DNA from: an uncultured Bacteroidales bacterium
Lineage (GTDB): Bacteria > Bacteroidota > Bacteroidia > Bacteroidales > UBA932
Length of the DNA stretch: 64,000 nucleotides
Assembly: GCA_905234485.1 (NCBI GenBank)
Contig: CAJOHV010000003.1
Span: forward strand, 1 to 64,000
Reading direction: 5' to 3'
The translations under genes were made by a program, and so were the position numbers. Positions 8,537 through 17,574 of this stretch are shown here, piece after piece. How positions within the stretch are numbered: the first letter of the stretch is position 1; each line of letters begins with the position of its first letter. The notes beneath the pieces were generated by a model. The model was not told the DNA's origin and searched no databases. It saw nothing but the letters and a program-made list of their open reading frames with translations.

Positions 8537-10050
8537 AATGTTACTATTAAATCCTGGTTAGGAAGAATATTAAGGTCTTTGTATCTGTAGGTTTTATGGT
8601 CTCCGGCCACCACTGAGAAGGTTTTGATGGGCTTGTCCGTGGGGTTGAAGATGTAGACGAAAATCTTTTCTCCGCAGCGTACGGCATAACCGTCGCCGCC
8701 TGCGACTTTCACCTCGAGCTGCTCGAAGGAGCCTTCGCCGGCCTCGAGCATCTGGTCGCTGAGGGCGCGGACCTCCGCGATTCGGGCGTCCGTGCCACGC
8801 GAGTCGAACCACTCCCACCACCAACTCATAGGCACAATCGGGGTGGGGTTGAAGAGGCCGTAGTACATCGCGCGGGTGAAGTCCATATCCAGCCCGTCCG
8901 CGATTTCTTCGAAGTTTTTGTACCAGTCCCATTCGTAGCCGGCTTCGCCTATCACATAAGGCTTTGCGTATTCGCGCTCATAGCGGAGGATAGTCTGGGG
9001 GATGTCAGCCGTGGCTTTGTAGATATGCTTCTGGTTGAAATCGATCTCAGGGATGTTATTGAGATTCTCGATGTCGCGATGCGAGATCGAGGTGGTGATC
9101 ATATGCCCGTGCGGGTCCAGCTCGCGCAGGTATTTCGCCATTTCGGCGTGCCAGGCTGTGATGTCAGTGGCGGGAATGGGATTATCGGAATCGGCAAACT
9201 GGATGTTGTCCACTTCGTTGAAGAACTCCCAGGCAGCGATTGCCGGGCTGTAACTCCAGCGGGCGACAATGTAACGCAGATAGTTCTTGTAACGGATCTT
9301 GGCGTCCTCGGAGGTGAAGAAGTCTTCGTCCGCAGTGACGTCGCCCTGGTTCATACAGAGCATAATCTTGATCCCGAGACTGTCCGCAAGTTCGAGAACA
9401 TGGTCCAGCCTTTCGACGGCGCTGGGGTTGAAATACTCGTCAGAGTCTGCGTAGCGCGGATTGTTAAAGTCTGAATGCCTGTCGATAGGGAAGTTCCAAC
9501 TGCACATCCACATACGGGTGAAGTTTCCGCCGTGTTCCTTGAGTTTCGGGAGCATCACGTCGTAATTGTACACATCCGCCTGTTCGTGCAGTTCCTTCAG
9601 ATGAGGATTATCATCCTCCGCGCGGGATTCCCAGCAGAGGTTTTCGCCTATCCCTCGGAAAGGCTCGCCGCTGTCGTATCTAAAAGTCCATGCGTCGCGC
9701 GGTCGCAGGAAGCCCTTCGCTTCGGACGCGGCGACCCTGAGGGTTATGTCGTCCAGGTCCGCAGCGAAATCTTCATCTTCCGTGTAGATGATGCGCAGAC
9801 TGTAAGTGCCTTCCTGAACGGGGGTGAAGCGGGCCGTCCACAGGGAGTCCGCGCCGGAGTAAAAGCACGGCAGCACGCCGTGCGAACCGTCCGGGGCGTA
9901 GAACTCCATGTCCACGGCCGCATCTTCCTGCAGGTACGGGTTCATCCAGACTCCTTCAGTGATTCTGATGGAGAATTCGGCCTTTTCATATTGGGCAATA
10001 TGGGTGGGGCCGGTGATCCCGATTATGGCTGCGAGAACGAGTCCTAACAT
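8533..10050 (-). CDS. DUF5060 / GH5-like (clan GH-A) glycoside hydrolase
   Basis: 505 residues with a short hydrophobic N-terminus (MLGLVLAAIIG), then a DUF5060-type beta-sandwich (about 15-110). A TIM-barrel follows, containing WEFFNEVD (probable acid/base Glu) and KPYVIGEAGYEW (probable nucleophile Glu), then a small C-terminal beta domain. The spacing of the two Glu residues on strands 4 and 7 is the clan GH-A pattern. It sits between the S9 peptidase gene (6 nt upstream) and susC (4-nt overlap). With the GH26 at the far end of the operon, a mannan or gluco/galactomannan substrate is likely. The exact family is not settled from sequence reading. Confidence 0.75.
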   Translation of the reverse strand: MLGLVLAAIIGITGPTHIAQYEKAEFSIRITEGVWMNPYLQEDAAVDMEFYAPDGSHGVLPCFYSGADSLWTARFTPVQEGTYSLRIIYTEDEDFAADLDDITLRVAASEAKGFLRPRDAWTFRYDSGEPFRGIGENLCWESRAEDDNPHLKELHEQADVYNYDVMLPKLKEHGGNFTRMWMCSWNFPIDRHSDFNNPRYADSDEYFNPSAVERLDHVLELADSLGIKIMLCMNQGDVTADEDFFTSEDAKIRYKNYLRYIVARWSYSPAIAAWEFFNEVDNIQFADSDNPIPATDITAWHAEMAKYLRELDPHGHMITTSISHRDIENLNNIPEIDFNQKHIYKATADIPQTILRYEREYAKPYVIGEAGYEWDWYKNFEEIADGLDMDFTRAMYYGLFNPTPIVPMSWWWEWFDSRGTDARIAEVRALSDQMLEAGEGSFEQLEVKVAGGDGYAVRCGEKIFVYIFNPTDKPIKTFSVVAGDHKTYRYKDLNILPNQDLIVTL

Positions 10051-10056
10051 ATTATA

Positions 10057-12279
10057 TTATTCTTTGCACCATTTATCCAGCCATGCGTAGAACTCGCGAT
10101 GCCAGAAGAGGGAATTCTGAGGCTGGAGAATCCAGTGATTTTCTTCGGGGAAGATGAGCAGTTTGCTCGGTACGCCCATCATCTGGGCAGCGTTGAATGC
10201 GGCCATGCCCTGGGTGTACGGGATGCGGAAGTCCATCATACCGTGGATACAGAGGATAGGAGTATGCCATTTGAGCACATTGCTCTGAGGGTCGTTGGCG
10301 TAGTGATGCTTCGCTTTCGGGGTCTTGGCGTACGGGGCGCCGGCCTGCTGCATGCCGCCGAAGTAAATGCCGTCACCGGCGGGGCCTTGCTGGCCCGGAC
10401 GGTAATCATATTCGGTCAGTCCGCCGTTGTCCCAGTTCGCGAACCACATTTCCTCGGTTGTGAACCACAGCGCCTTCTCGTCGAAGATGCCGGCGTGCGC
10501 GATGAAGCAGTCGTAGAGGTCGCCGTCGAGCATATAGGCCGAGAATCCGCCGTAGGACGCGCCCACGCAGGCGAGCTTGCTCACGTAAGGCTTGCTCTTG
10601 ATCCAGCGGCCGGCTGACAGATAGTCCTGCATGTTGAGACCGGCGTAGTCGCCGCTGATCTGCTCTTTCCACGGCTGGCCGAACGCTGTGGTTCCGCGGC
10701 GGTTAGGCATAATCACAATGTAACCCTGCTGGGCCATCAGGCGGTAGCACCAGCGGTAACTCCAGTCCTGGGTGTTCGTTCCCTGAGGGCCGCCGAGTAC
10801 GATTTCGACTGCTGGATAAACCTTTGAAGGATCAAATTTCGGAGGGTAGAGAATCCAGCACTGCATGTCCTGATTGTCTACAGTCTTTACGATCACGCTC
10901 TCGGAGGTAGGCTCGTCGAGCTGGTCGAGGATGTGTTTGTTCTCGCAGGTAATCTGCTTGAAGCCGTCTTTATTTACAGCTACGAGCTCGACAGGGAAGT
11001 TGAGGCAGTAGTAGCTGGTAAGAAGAGTTCCGTCTTCCTTGACTGCGAAGGGGCTGAAGAAGTCGTAGTTCCAGCCGTCCTTTGTAAGCTGGGTAGTTTC
11101 GCCGTTAAGACATACGCTGAATATCTTGCCGGTACCTTCGGTTATCGAGTTGAAATACAGCGACTTGCTGTCTTCCGCCCAGAGAAGGCCGGAGGCGTCG
11201 TACTTGAAGGTCGCGGTGAGTTCCTTTATCTCGCCTACGATAACTCCGGAAGCCTGACCCTCGTCTGTCTGAGGGTAGCCTATCTCGGCAACGAGGATCC
11301 TCTGCTTGTCTGCCTCATAGCCGTCGCGGGCCATCGAAATCCAGGCAAGTTTAGTTCCGTCGGGGCTCCAGACGGGGTCTGTGTCGTATCCGCCGTCTAC
11401 CTTTACGGGAGTAGTCTCGCCGGTAAGGATATCATATACATAGATACCGCAGTTGGTCGAGAAAGCATACTCCTTTCCGGTCTTCTTGCGGCAACTGTAG
11501 GCGATGTGACGGCCGCCAGGAGCCCAATCGAGCTGCTCGGCTCCGCCGAAAGGCTCGGTCGGGAGTTCGAACGGCTCGTCGCCCAGAAGGTCGATGCTGC
11601 TCTCCGGAGTAATCTTTCCATTTGCAAGGCTTGCTACGTAGGTTCTGGGAGTTTCGAGTACCCAGTGGTCCCAATGCCTGTACATAAGGTCTGTAGCTAC
11701 ATAAGCCTGAGCCTTGTCGAGGGCGGGGTCGCTGTCTTTGGGGGTAGTGACGGGGCCCTTTATGGTAGAGATATAAAGAATCTGATTTCCGTCAGGGGAG
11801 AGCTTGAATTCGCTGATACCGGCAGGTATGTCGCTGAGCTGGTACTTCGCCCCGAGTTTCTTCCCGCCGAAGGCCGCCGCCCACAGTTGTCCGCCCTGCA
11901 GGAAGTAAATCTTCTTGCCGTCCGGCGACCAGCGTGCGTTGCTCACGCTTTTGGCGTACTTGGTCAACTGCACTTTGTTGCTTCCGTCCGGATCGCAGAC
12001 GAAAAGATTACGGCAACTGCGGTTCTGCTCTATGCTCGTGTAACTGACTCCGTAGAGTATCTTCTTGCCGTCGGGGGAGAGCTGAGGGTCTGAAAGGCGT
12101 CCCAGGGAAAGAAGAGTCTCGGGGGTCATCACTCCGTCCGCTATCTGGATGTCGGACTGGGGGATGTATCCAGATTCGGTTTTATTGGGTTTTATAACTT
12201 TTGTCATAAGGGCAGATATTCCATAGCCTATGCAGAAGCATACAGCTACGATACAAAACAGTTTGAGAAACTTTTTCAT
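10057..12279 (-). CDS. S9 family prolyl-oligopeptidase-like peptidase (DPP5-like)
   Basis: 740 residues with an N-terminal membrane or signal segment (about 5-27), a WD40-like beta-propeller (repeated 'LSPDGKKILY' and 'WSPDGTKLAW' blades) and a C-terminal alpha/beta-hydrolase. The catalytic Ser is in GASYGGF, Asp in MMDFRIP and His in EENHWI. The arrangement matches dipeptidyl-peptidase 5 and acylaminoacyl-peptidase relatives of periplasmic Bacteroidetes enzymes. It is the first gene of the minus-strand operon ending in GH26, with a 6-nt gap to the GH5-like gene. A peptidase at the head of a glycan operon is unusual. The promoter is weak to the eye (TATCTTAG on the minus strand, + 12303-12310), and recG is divergent. 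Confidence 0.9.
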   Translation of the reverse strand: MKKFLKLFCIVAVCFCIGYGISALMTKVIKPNKTESGYIPQSDIQIADGVMTPETLLSLGRLSDPQLSPDGKKILYGVSYTSIEQNRSCRNLFVCDPDGSNKVQLTKYAKSVSNARWSPDGKKIYFLQGGQLWAAAFGGKKLGAKYQLSDIPAGISEFKLSPDGNQILYISTIKGPVTTPKDSDPALDKAQAYVATDLMYRHWDHWVLETPRTYVASLANGKITPESSIDLLGDEPFELPTEPFGGAEQLDWAPGGRHIAYSCRKKTGKEYAFSTNCGIYVYDILTGETTPVKVDGGYDTDPVWSPDGTKLAWISMARDGYEADKQRILVAEIGYPQTDEGQASGVIVGEIKELTATFKYDASGLLWAEDSKSLYFNSITEGTGKIFSVCLNGETTQLTKDGWNYDFFSPFAVKEDGTLLTSYYCLNFPVELVAVNKDGFKQITCENKHILDQLDEPTSESVIVKTVDNQDMQCWILYPPKFDPSKVYPAVEIVLGGPQGTNTQDWSYRWCYRLMAQQGYIVIMPNRRGTTAFGQPWKEQISGDYAGLNMQDYLSAGRWIKSKPYVSKLACVGASYGGFSAYMLDGDLYDCFIAHAGIFDEKALWFTTEEMWFANWDNGGLTEYDYRPGQQGPAGDGIYFGGMQQAGAPYAKTPKAKHHYANDPQSNVLKWHTPILCIHGMMDFRIPYTQGMAAFNAAQMMGVPSKLLIFPEENHWILQPQNSLFWHREFYAWLDKWCKE

Positions 12280-12349
12280 CCGGTTTTAGTCTTAAAAGCA
12301 TACTAAGATACGAAGAAAAATAAAAAAGGCAGTATTTCAGACCTTTTAT

Positions 12350-12357
12350 TATATTTG
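12350..12357 (+). promoter_or_regulatory. -7 box of recG
   Basis: TATATTTG matches TAnnTTTG and ends 9 nt before the recG ATG at 12367. The message should be almost leaderless. A weaker divergent -7 (minus TATCTTAG, 12303-12310) may serve the S9 peptidase operon. Confidence 0.6.
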
Positions 12358-12366
12358 TAAGAACGT

Positions 12367-14511
12367 ATGGGAGAGCTTCAGAGTGAAATCAAGTATCTGA
12401 AAGGAGTGGGTCCGAAAAGGGCCGAACTCCTCCAGAAAGAATTGGGAATCGCGACTATCGGCGATCTGATACGCCTGTACCCTTTCCGATACATAGACAG
12501 AAGCTCTATTCAGAATATCGCCTCGGTAAGACAGGATGTAGCCTCGATTCAAATCCAGGCGAGGGTAGTGAGCCGGACGCTTTACGGCCCCGCAGGGTCT
12601 ATCGTGAAGACGGATGGCGAGAAAATCCACTTCAATGCCGCGAAGAGGCTCAGCGTAATTGTCGAAGACCAGACCGGAAGGATGGAGATGGTCTTCTTCA
12701 AGGGAATCAGGTGGAATTATGAAAGACTCGCCCCTGGCCTTACCTTCATCTTTTTCGGCAAGCCTTCTGAATTCAACGGCCGTTATAATATCGTACACCC
12801 CGAGGTGGATGTGCCCCAGGAAGGCAATATGTCTCAGGGCGCCCTTACGGGAGTATACCCCAGTACCGAGAGGCTGAAGACCGCCGGAATAACAGGCAAG
12901 GTGATGTGTAAGATGCAGAGTGCGGCGCTCGCCCTGTGTCTGCCGGAAATCACTGAAACCCTGCCGGACTACGTGATGGGCGAGCTGGGCCTCTGCGGCC
13001 TCCAGTATGCCCTTAAAAATATTCATTTCCCTTCCGATACCTACGCTCTACAGAAAGCTACCCGCAGACTTAAATTCGAGGAGCTGTTTCTGCTCCAGTT
13101 GAGCCTGCTTAAACAAAAATATATACGCTCAAGGGGAGACAACGGCATAGTAATGCCCAAGGTAGGGCCGGACTTCAACGCCTGCTACAATTCTCTTCCT
13201 TATAAACTGACCGGGGCTCAGCAACGCGTCATCAAAGAAATAAGGGAAGACCTTATGTCTGGTCACCAGATGAACCGTCTTCTTCAGGGCGATGTAGGCT
13301 CCGGAAAGACCCTGGTCGCGGTACTCAGCTGTCTTCTCGCAACTGGAAACGGCTATCAGACCTGTATAATGGCTCCGACCGAGGTCCTTGCTCAGCAACA
13401 CTACTCCAATATCTGCAAATACCTCGCGAATACTTCGGTAAAATGTGCTCTCCTTACCGGCTCTACCGGGACTAAAGACCGCAGGGAGATTCATTCCGGA
13501 CTGGAAGACGGATCGATCGGTCTGCTGGTCGGGACACACGCCCTTATCGAAGACAATGTCATATTCAAGAATCTCGGTCTTGCTGTAATCGATGAGCAAC
13601 ACCGTTTCGGGGTAGACCAGAGGGCGAAGCTTTGGTCTAAGGGACCGGGAGGTATCCCGCCGCACGTCCTGGTGATGACAGCGACCCCTATCCCGCGAAC
13701 TCTCGCAATGACCGTCTATGGAGACCTGGACGTCTCGGTGATTGACGAGATGCCGCCGGGACGCAAGCCCGTGAGGACAACCTTACACACCCCGGCAAAA
13801 ATGCCGGCGGTGTATAACTTCATGCGCTCGGAGATTGCGAAGGGGCGGCAGGTCTTCGTAGTCTACCCGATGATATTCGAGAACGAGAAACTGGATCTGA
13901 GCAACCTCGAGAGGGGATACGAAGACATAATGAAGGAGTTCCCGCTGCCTCAGTACAAGACCGCGATGGTCCACGGGCAGCAGGCAAATGACGTGAAGAA
14001 TTTCAACATGGACGCATTCGCGGCCGGAAGGGCCGATATACTCGTCTCGACGACTGTGATCGAGGTCGGCGTCGACGTTCCGAACGCGTCCGTGATGGTA
14101 ATCATGAGCGCCGAACGCTTCGGCCTCTCGCAGCTCCACCAGCTGCGCGGACGCGTCGGACGAGGCGCCGCCGACTCCCACTGCATCCTCATCCGCGACC
14201 TTAAGACCTCGAAGGAATCGCTTCAGAGGCTCGAACTTATGTGCCGCACTGAAAACGGCTTCGAGATAGCGGAAGAAGATATGAAGATGAGGGGACCGGG
14301 GGACCTGGAGGGTACGATGCAGAGCGGTCTTCCCATCTCGCTCAATATAGCCTCTCTGGCAAAAGACGGACTGATACTCGGCGAGGCGCGCGCCTACGCC
14401 CAGAAAGTCCTGAAAGCCGACCCTTCACTCACAGATCCGCGCAACGCCCGCCTCGCCGCGGAACTGCGAAAGGAGAAGTATCGCGTCCAGGACTACAGCA
14501 AGATCTCATAG
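12367..14511 (+). CDS. recG: ATP-dependent DNA helicase RecG
   Basis: 714 residues, the usual RecG length. The N-terminal wedge/OB region begins with an HhH-like YLKGVGPKRAELL. The superfamily 2 motor has Walker A GDVGSGKT (about 309-316), the RecG-specific DEQHRFGV box (about 408), TATPIPRT and a C-terminal helicase half with QLRGRVGRG. RecG remodels stalled replication forks and branch-migrates Holliday junctions. It is transcribed alone from a near-leaderless promoter, divergent from the mannan operon. Confidence 0.98.
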   Translation: MGELQSEIKYLKGVGPKRAELLQKELGIATIGDLIRLYPFRYIDRSSIQNIASVRQDVASIQIQARVVSRTLYGPAGSIVKTDGEKIHFNAAKRLSVIVEDQTGRMEMVFFKGIRWNYERLAPGLTFIFFGKPSEFNGRYNIVHPEVDVPQEGNMSQGALTGVYPSTERLKTAGITGKVMCKMQSAALALCLPEITETLPDYVMGELGLCGLQYALKNIHFPSDTYALQKATRRLKFEELFLLQLSLLKQKYIRSRGDNGIVMPKVGPDFNACYNSLPYKLTGAQQRVIKEIREDLMSGHQMNRLLQGDVGSGKTLVAVLSCLLATGNGYQTCIMAPTEVLAQQHYSNICKYLANTSVKCALLTGSTGTKDRREIHSGLEDGSIGLLVGTHALIEDNVIFKNLGLAVIDEQHRFGVDQRAKLWSKGPGGIPPHVLVMTATPIPRTLAMTVYGDLDVSVIDEMPPGRKPVRTTLHTPAKMPAVYNFMRSEIAKGRQVFVVYPMIFENEKLDLSNLERGYEDIMKEFPLPQYKTAMVHGQQANDVKNFNMDAFAAGRADILVSTTVIEVGVDVPNASVMVIMSAERFGLSQLHQLRGRVGRGAADSHCILIRDLKTSKESLQRLELMCRTENGFEIAEEDMKMRGPGDLEGTMQSGLPISLNIASLAKDGLILGEARAYAQKVLKADPSLTDPRNARLAAELRKEKYRVQDYSKIS

Positions 14512-14513
14512 CT

Positions 14514-14541
14514 CGAATTATAAAAATAATTCGTATCTTTG
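14514..14541 (+). promoter_or_regulatory. Promoter with overlapping 20-bp palindrome, polysaccharide export operon
   Basis: A -7 box TATCTTTG (14534-14541) is directly preceded by a perfect inverted repeat, CGAATTAT-AAAA-ATAATTCG (14514-14533). The repeat fills the -33/-7 spacer and suggests an operator. Since transcription would start near 14547, the ORF-track ATG at 14539 is upstream of the mRNA and the ATG at 14578 is the start. Confidence 0.6.
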
Positions 14542-14577
14542 GGCGCTTATCGTTTGATAATAAAACACATAACAGAT

Positions 14578-17571
14578 ATGAAGAAAATTCTTACCGCCAT
14601 CCTTTGCATGACGATTTCGCTCGCGGCTTTCGCCCAGAGCGCGAATATGCTTTCGATGGCACGTGCAGAACTCGCCAAGCGCGGTCTTGAAGAGACTGAG
14701 GTTCGCGCCAGGCTCATGGAAGAAGGCATCGATGTGGACAGCATCCCTCCCACCGAGTATGCGAATTACCAGAGCCGTGTGATGGATATCATCAACAAGA
14801 TGCAGGCGGAGAAGGCCGCCGCGAAGGCTGCCGCAACTCAGGCCGCCCCTTCAGCGGGCGCGGCAGAGACCGTCTCAGGGACGGACATCATCGCCACAGC
14901 CGCCTCCCAGGCAGAAACTCCCAACGAGTTCCCTCAGACTACTCTGGGAGAAGCAGCCGCGGAAGAGGCCCTGGAGACCGCTCTGGAAGAGAACCATGTC
15001 TCCAAGACGGCAGGTGACGACATTTACGGTCACTCCCTCTTCACCGGCACCTCGATGGATGTGTTCCGCACCACGGACGGCGCCCAGGCCCCGGAAACCT
15101 ATATCCTCGGCGAGGGTGACGAAGTGCATATCAGCATCTTCGGTTCGTCTCAGACTGAAATTCATCAGAGAATTGCTCCCGACGGATCGATCCAGCCCGC
15201 CGGTTCTTCCAAGATTTTCCTTAAGGGCATGACTCTGGCCCAGGGCCGCAAGGCTATAATCTCCAAACTGGCGCAGCACTATTCCTTCCGCCAGGATCAG
15301 ATAGCAGTCACCATCACCACCGCACGTACCGTAATGGTCAACATCTACGGCGAGGTTGGCGTGCAGGGCGGCTTCACCATCAGCGCGCTGAACAACGCGT
15401 TCAACGCTCTTGCCGCGGCCGGCGGTCCCACAGCGATGGGTTCCATCCGTAATATCCAGCGTTCCCGCGCAGGCAAGACCGAGCGTCTCGACCTCTATAA
15501 GTTTATGACCGGAGCAGGCGGAAAAGTCCAGTTCGACATCCAGAACAACGACGTCCTCTTCGTCCCGGTAGTAAGTAAGATAGTCCGTATCGAAGGTGCC
15601 GTAAGGCGTCCGATGCGTTACGAGATGGTCGACGGCGAGAGCCTCAAGGACCTCATCGGCTATGCGGGCGGCCTCAGGGACGACGCAAATCCCAATTTCA
15701 TCCAGATCGAGCGCCGCGAAAACGGTGAGCTCAAGTACCTGGAATTCGATCTCGCGAAGATCGTCTCCGGCGCAGTCAAGGCAGAGCTTGCAAGCGGCGA
15801 TATCGTCCGCATCAAGGCATCCGACCGTCCGATGGAGAATTACGTCTCGATCAACGGCGACGTCTACTACGGCGGAAACTACGACTTCGAGAAGAACAGC
15901 AGCCTCCTCGCTCTCATCCAGAGGGCCGAGCCTCGCTATACCGCGATGAAGGACTATGTCTTCGTGGAGCGTACGAACGACGACAAGACTGTCGAGGTCC
16001 TGACCGTCCCCTTCCCCGGAGAGAACGGCAACCCCGACTTCCAGCTTAAGGAAAGGGACGCCGTCCGCGTTCTCCAGATGGCTCAGTTCCAGGATATGGG
16101 CAGCATCTCCGTCCGGGGAGAGGTCCGCAGCCCCTTCACCCGCCAGTTCGGTCTGAACGACTCGATGACCCTGCGTCAGGCTATCGAATACGCCGACGGC
16201 GCCAGCTATACTGCCCGTAAGGACTATGTATTCGTAGAGCGCACCCGTCCCGATCAGACTGTCGAAGTTCTTACAGTTCCCTTCCCTGCAGAAGGTACCC
16301 CCGAGTTCCAGCTCCAGTCAAGGGATGTAGTGACAGTTCTCGCGCTGTCTACATACCGTGATACCGACAACATCTCCGTCAGCGGCCAGGTCCGCAGCCC
16401 CTTCACAAGGGCCTTCAGCCTCAACGACCGTATGACAGTAGCCCAGGCGATCGAGTATGCGGGCGGACTCAGGCCTACCGTTTATCCGGTAGCCTACATC
16501 TTCCGCAAGGATGTCACCAACCCTACCAAGAGGGAGTATATCGCAGTCAACATCGAGTCTGAAGGCGACACTCTCCTCCAGCCCGGCGACGAACTCCGCG
16601 TCTACGACAACACTACCTACACGAATATCGGCGAGCTGCGCGTAAGCGGAGCCGTTAAGAATACGGTCAACATCACCTTCGACCCTTCAGTAGATGTCCA
16701 CGACCTCCTCACTATGGCTGGCGGCTTTACAGTAGGCGCCGCATATGACAAGGTTCAGGTATTCCGTATGAATATCTCGAAGAAGGATGAGGTTCACTTC
16801 GATACTATCGTCCTCGAGGTCGACGAGAATTACTATCCTCTGGACAAGAGCTTCCAGCTCCAGCCTTACGACCACATCGTCGTACGTATGACCCCGAACT
16901 TCACACAGGGCCGTACGGTCGAGATCAACGGCCGCGTCAAGTACCCGGGCGTTTATGTCATCGAAGACAGCAAGACCCAGCTCTCGCAGATCCTCAAGCT
17001 CGCGGGCGGCCTGCTGGACGATGCCTCGCCTTATTGCTCGCTCTTCCGTACCTTCAACGGCAGAGGTCAAATCGGAATCGATCTTAAAGACATTACCAAA
17101 TTCCGCTCAAAGAAGAACTGGGACGATCCCATCCTTATGGACGGTGATGTAGTCAACATAGTCCGTGCAGAAAACATAGTCGTAATCCGTGAACTTGGTA
17201 CCCGTATGGCTCAGTATGTTCCTGCAGACTTTACTTCGACCCAGAAAACTTTGGTTTTCCACGGCTCACACAACGCTAAGTGGTATATCGACAATTACGC
17301 CGGCGGTCTTGTAAAGACAGCAGACAAAAACAGTATCACTGTTACCCTGCCCAACTACCAGACTAAGGGAACCAAGCGCTTCCTCGGAATCCGCAACTAT
17401 CCTACTGTTGAGCCCGGCAGTACTATTACCGTTATGATCGATCCGGAGAAGAGGGCGAAAGTCGAAGAGCCCAAGGAGAAGACTAAGGTCGACTGGGATC
17501 AGGTTCTCTCAAGGACTATGGCCTCCATCACCTCCATCGCATCCTTCATCCTGCTCATAGAAAGACTCTAG
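14578..17571 (+). CDS. SLBB-domain polysaccharide export protein (Wza-like)
   Basis: The start at 14578 (MKKILTAILC) gives 997 residues and a signal peptide ending AAFAQS; there is no lipobox. A helical/Ala-rich region precedes a Poly_export domain (about 170-260, YILGEGDEVHISIFG). Several SLBB domains follow, and a hydrophobic C-terminal helix (ASFILLIERL) may form the outer-membrane pore as in Wza. Residues about 450-630 contain two nearly identical 90-residue units, each with DYVFVERT, VEVLTVPFP and VRSPFTR, offset by exactly 270 nt. It is followed after 3 nt by a Wzz-like gene. The expected role is export of capsular or exopolysaccharide, but no glycosyltransferases adjoin. Confidence 0.9.
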   Translation: MKKILTAILCMTISLAAFAQSANMLSMARAELAKRGLEETEVRARLMEEGIDVDSIPPTEYANYQSRVMDIINKMQAEKAAAKAAATQAAPSAGAAETVSGTDIIATAASQAETPNEFPQTTLGEAAAEEALETALEENHVSKTAGDDIYGHSLFTGTSMDVFRTTDGAQAPETYILGEGDEVHISIFGSSQTEIHQRIAPDGSIQPAGSSKIFLKGMTLAQGRKAIISKLAQHYSFRQDQIAVTITTARTVMVNIYGEVGVQGGFTISALNNAFNALAAAGGPTAMGSIRNIQRSRAGKTERLDLYKFMTGAGGKVQFDIQNNDVLFVPVVSKIVRIEGAVRRPMRYEMVDGESLKDLIGYAGGLRDDANPNFIQIERRENGELKYLEFDLAKIVSGAVKAELASGDIVRIKASDRPMENYVSINGDVYYGGNYDFEKNSSLLALIQRAEPRYTAMKDYVFVERTNDDKTVEVLTVPFPGENGNPDFQLKERDAVRVLQMAQFQDMGSISVRGEVRSPFTRQFGLNDSMTLRQAIEYADGASYTARKDYVFVERTRPDQTVEVLTVPFPAEGTPEFQLQSRDVVTVLALSTYRDTDNISVSGQVRSPFTRAFSLNDRMTVAQAIEYAGGLRPTVYPVAYIFRKDVTNPTKREYIAVNIESEGDTLLQPGDELRVYDNTTYTNIGELRVSGAVKNTVNITFDPSVDVHDLLTMAGGFTVGAAYDKVQVFRMNISKKDEVHFDTIVLEVDENYYPLDKSFQLQPYDHIVVRMTPNFTQGRTVEINGRVKYPGVYVIEDSKTQLSQILKLAGGLLDDASPYCSLFRTFNGRGQIGIDLKDITKFRSKKNWDDPILMDGDVVNIVRAENIVVIRELGTRMAQYVPADFTSTQKTLVFHGSHNAKWYIDNYAGGLVKTADKNSITVTLPNYQTKGTKRFLGIRNYPTVEPGSTITVMIDPEKRAKVEEPKEKTKVDWDQVLSRTMASITSIASFILLIERL

Positions 17572-17574
17572 TAT

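Noticed and set aside
10933-12093. 386-aa plus-strand ORF inside the S9 peptidase
   Set aside because: Antisense shadow of a complete, motif-rich gene.
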